Translations under genes and position numbers: made by a program
In this document: positions 6,008 to 6,702 of the stretch, piece by piece
Numbering within the stretch: position 1 is the stretch's first letter
How the letters are laid out: the number at the start of each line of letters is the position of its first letter
Assembly: GCA_903831545.1 (NCBI GenBank)
Contig: CAIKYI010000746.1
Location: 1-6,702 of the forward strand
Direction: 5' to 3'
Length of the DNA: 6,702 nt
Source: an uncultured Methylobacter sp.
GTDB taxonomy: Bacteria > Pseudomonadota > Gammaproteobacteria > Methylococcales > Methylomonadaceae
The notes under the pieces: model-generated
Told to the model about the DNA's origin: nothing
What the model saw: only the letters and a program-made list of their open reading frames with translations
Database searches by the model: none

Positions 6008-6127
6008 TCACATCTTCATTGGAACGCCTGTAAATGATTGCAGGACTATCCATACCAGTACACAAGCAGCAACCCATACTATTGTTTTAATATTTATAGC
6101 TGCTTCGTCATCGTCTTTATTCGACAT
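6008..6127 (-). CDS. Very small single-pass membrane protein, 39 residues
   Basis: I do not recognise the family. Two ATGs stand in tandem (6130 and 6127). The second is chosen because GAGG (6133-6136) is 5 nt from it and only 2 nt from the first. The protein has an acidic, polar N-terminus (MSNKDDDEAAINIK), then one clear hydrophobic helix at about residues 15-31 (TIVWVAACVLVWIVLQS), and a short tail ending PMKM. It has the layout of small single-span membrane proteins, often accessory subunits of larger membrane complexes. It is on the same strand as the SNF2-SWIM pair but 179 bp upstream and is probably separate from it. The opposite strand has no competing gene. Reality as a gene is likely but rests on SD plus hydrophobic pattern alone. 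Confidence 0.6.
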   Translation of the reverse strand: MSNKDDDEAAINIKTIVWVAACVLVWIVLQSFTGVPMKM

Positions 6128-6157
6128 CATAACCTCACTGTTCAATTAAATATTTTC

Positions 6158-6352
6158 TTAACAGGACACGACTTTCCCGAACCGTTTAAATGATTTTTCG
6201 TCATAAAATTCTTGGCTGGAATTTCTAAAATGAAAGAAATATTCGCTGATTGCCGGATTGTAACGTTTAGCTAACAAGTCTATCCTCTGATCACAGAATA
6301 CCCCATGATAAGAATAAGTGGCTAATAAATTGATGAACTCAAAATTCTGCGC
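6158..6352 (-). pseudogene. Possible gene remnant (64 open codons, no start)
   Basis: From just after a TGA (6353-6355) to a TAA (6158-6160) the minus strand is open for 64 codons with protein-like composition, including DQRIDLLAKRYNPAISEYFF and RFGKVVSC at the end. There is no ATG and no in-frame GTG or TTG with a plausible SD near the beginning. The adjacent frame upstream is also open for a short way (VAPDFFRLSAEF) and would join by a single frameshift near 6340. This suggests the decayed C-terminal end of a former gene. I do not recognise the family, and chance openness in AT-rich DNA is possible. Confidence 0.3.
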
Positions 6353-6481
6353 TCAAACGAAAAAAATCTGGAGCAACTGAACTATAAACCTAGTATTGTG
6401 GTAAATTTCCGACTCTATTGGACTAGTGAAGAATCCAAACCCCAATCAAAGTATGTTGGTTTTTTATACCAGAATACGTCA

Positions 6482-6510
6482 GCTAGACCAAACCAATAGC
6501 AGCGTCTAGC
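6482..6510. repeat. 7-bp inverted repeat, 15-bp spacer
   Basis: GCTAGAC (6482-6488) and GTCTAGC (6504-6510) are exact inverted copies with centres 22 bp apart. No T-run follows. It lies about 130-160 bp before the hipA-like start and could be an operator or hairpin. No matching known site. Confidence 0.35.
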
Positions 6511-6547
6511 GAATAGCACGGAAGAGACAAAATTATAAGCACCTTAT

Positions 6548-6622
6548 TGTTCAAAATTTAAAGCAAAATATAGATAAATTTCTTGTTAACAGCCTTTTTT
6601 AAAGCTAAAATGTTCAAAATTT
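6548..6622. repeat. 12-bp direct repeat flanking a putative promoter
   Basis: TGTTCAAAATTT occurs at 6548-6559 and again at 6611-6622, 63 bp apart. The copies lie upstream of and just after the predicted -35/-10 pair for the right-edge gene. Paired sites around a promoter are typical of autoregulated toxin-antitoxin operons, but the element is AT-rich and could be accidental. Confidence 0.35.
6583..6611 (+). promoter_or_regulatory. Possible promoter of the right-edge gene
   Basis: TTGTTA (6583-6588, 4/6) and TAAAAT (6606-6611, 5/6) have a 17-bp gap. A start near 6618 would give a leader of only about 23 nt before the ATG at 6641. In AT-rich DNA such matches are frequent, so this is tentative. 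Confidence 0.4.
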
Positions 6623-6640
6623 TAATCATAATGGCTATTT

Positions 6641-6702
6641 ATGAAATTAAACGTTTTTGTTAACAAAAAAAAGATTGGAACTTTAGAAGAGATTGCTCCT
6701 GA
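6641..6702 (+). CDS. HipA-like N-terminal domain protein, partial (cut by window end)
   Basis: Only the first 20 codons are present, beginning MKLNVFVNKKKIGTLEE. The pattern of a beta strand, then N-x-x-x-(V/I)-G-x-L, is the usual opening of the HipA N-terminal subdomain (compare E. coli HipA: LVTWMNNQRVGELTK). HipA proteins are Ser/Thr kinases of type II toxin-antitoxin systems; the N-terminal part also exists as a separate small protein in three-gene hipBST-type systems. Which it is cannot be told here because the kinase region lies outside the window. No strong SD precedes the ATG. The first codons include a 16-bp palindrome (6654-6669) and a run of eight A (6665-6672). No hipB-like gene precedes it, so an antitoxin gene, if any, would lie downstream or be absent. 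Confidence 0.55.
   Translation, partial: MKLNVFVNKKKIGTLEEIAP

Larger units (their letters stand above)
6128..6640. other. AT-rich region with no firm gene
   Basis: About 510 bp upstream of both the 39-codon gene and the hipA-like start. It contains a start-less open stretch on the minus strand (6158-6352), a 7-bp inverted repeat (6482-6510), a 12-bp direct repeat (6548-6559 and 6611-6622) and a possible plus-strand promoter at 6583-6611. Short plus-strand ATG frames here are under 20 codons. A separate antitoxin gene of normal size is not visible in this part on either strand. Confidence 0.5.

Noticed and set aside
6429..6466. Plus-strand terminator-like CCAA/TTGG stem followed by six T
   Set aside because: The stem is only 4 bp with a 10-nt loop, and no plus-strand gene ends upstream of it.

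Overview
The window reads as chromosomal DNA from a Gram-negative, probably gammaproteobacterial cell. The evidence is an E. coli-like bacterioferritin and Bfd set, a Fur-box-like operator and good Shine-Dalgarno (SD) sequences. An aquatic or methylotrophic lineage such as Methylococcales would fit, but nothing in the sequence fixes that. Almost all firm genes lie on the minus strand.

Left block (131-1423, minus): an iron-storage cluster. Transcription runs from a ferroxidase-type bacterioferritin subunit (944-1423), across 18 bp, into a heme-type bacterioferritin subunit (443-925), and then to the [2Fe-2S] ferredoxin bfd (131-316). The two Bfr subunits are degenerate in opposite ways. The first keeps all six di-iron ligands but has lost the heme methionine. 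The second keeps Met52 but has lost four of the six ferroxidase ligands. They therefore probably co-assemble into a heteropolymeric 24-mer. bfd has its own promoter, whose -10 element sits inside a 19-bp Fur-box-like palindrome (353-371). This suggests that iron release is switched on by iron starvation separately from storage.

Middle (1424-1926): a divergent regulatory region holds a sigma70-like promoter for the bfr pair and another for a 57-codon plus-strand gene (1673-1846). That gene encodes a small hydrophobic protein with a strong SD. A 7-bp inverted repeat lies between the two promoters. A long imperfect hairpin (1860-1903) fills the gap between the convergent ends of the small gene and the next minus-strand gene.

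Central block (1927-5828, minus): a two-gene unit. A 1020-residue SNF2-family ATPase with an N-terminal SNF2-associated region is followed, with a one-base stop/start overlap, by a SWIM zinc-finger protein. This bacterial partnership is recognised but poorly characterised. It probably acts on nucleic acid.

Right block (5829-6702): AT-rich and loosely packed. It contains a 39-codon minus-strand gene for a single-pass membrane protein (6008-6127), an open stretch without a start codon that may be a gene remnant (6158-6352), several palindromes, and at the right edge the first 20 codons of a plus-strand gene resembling the N-terminus of HipA-family toxins. No tRNA, rRNA, CRISPR array or complete mobile element was seen.
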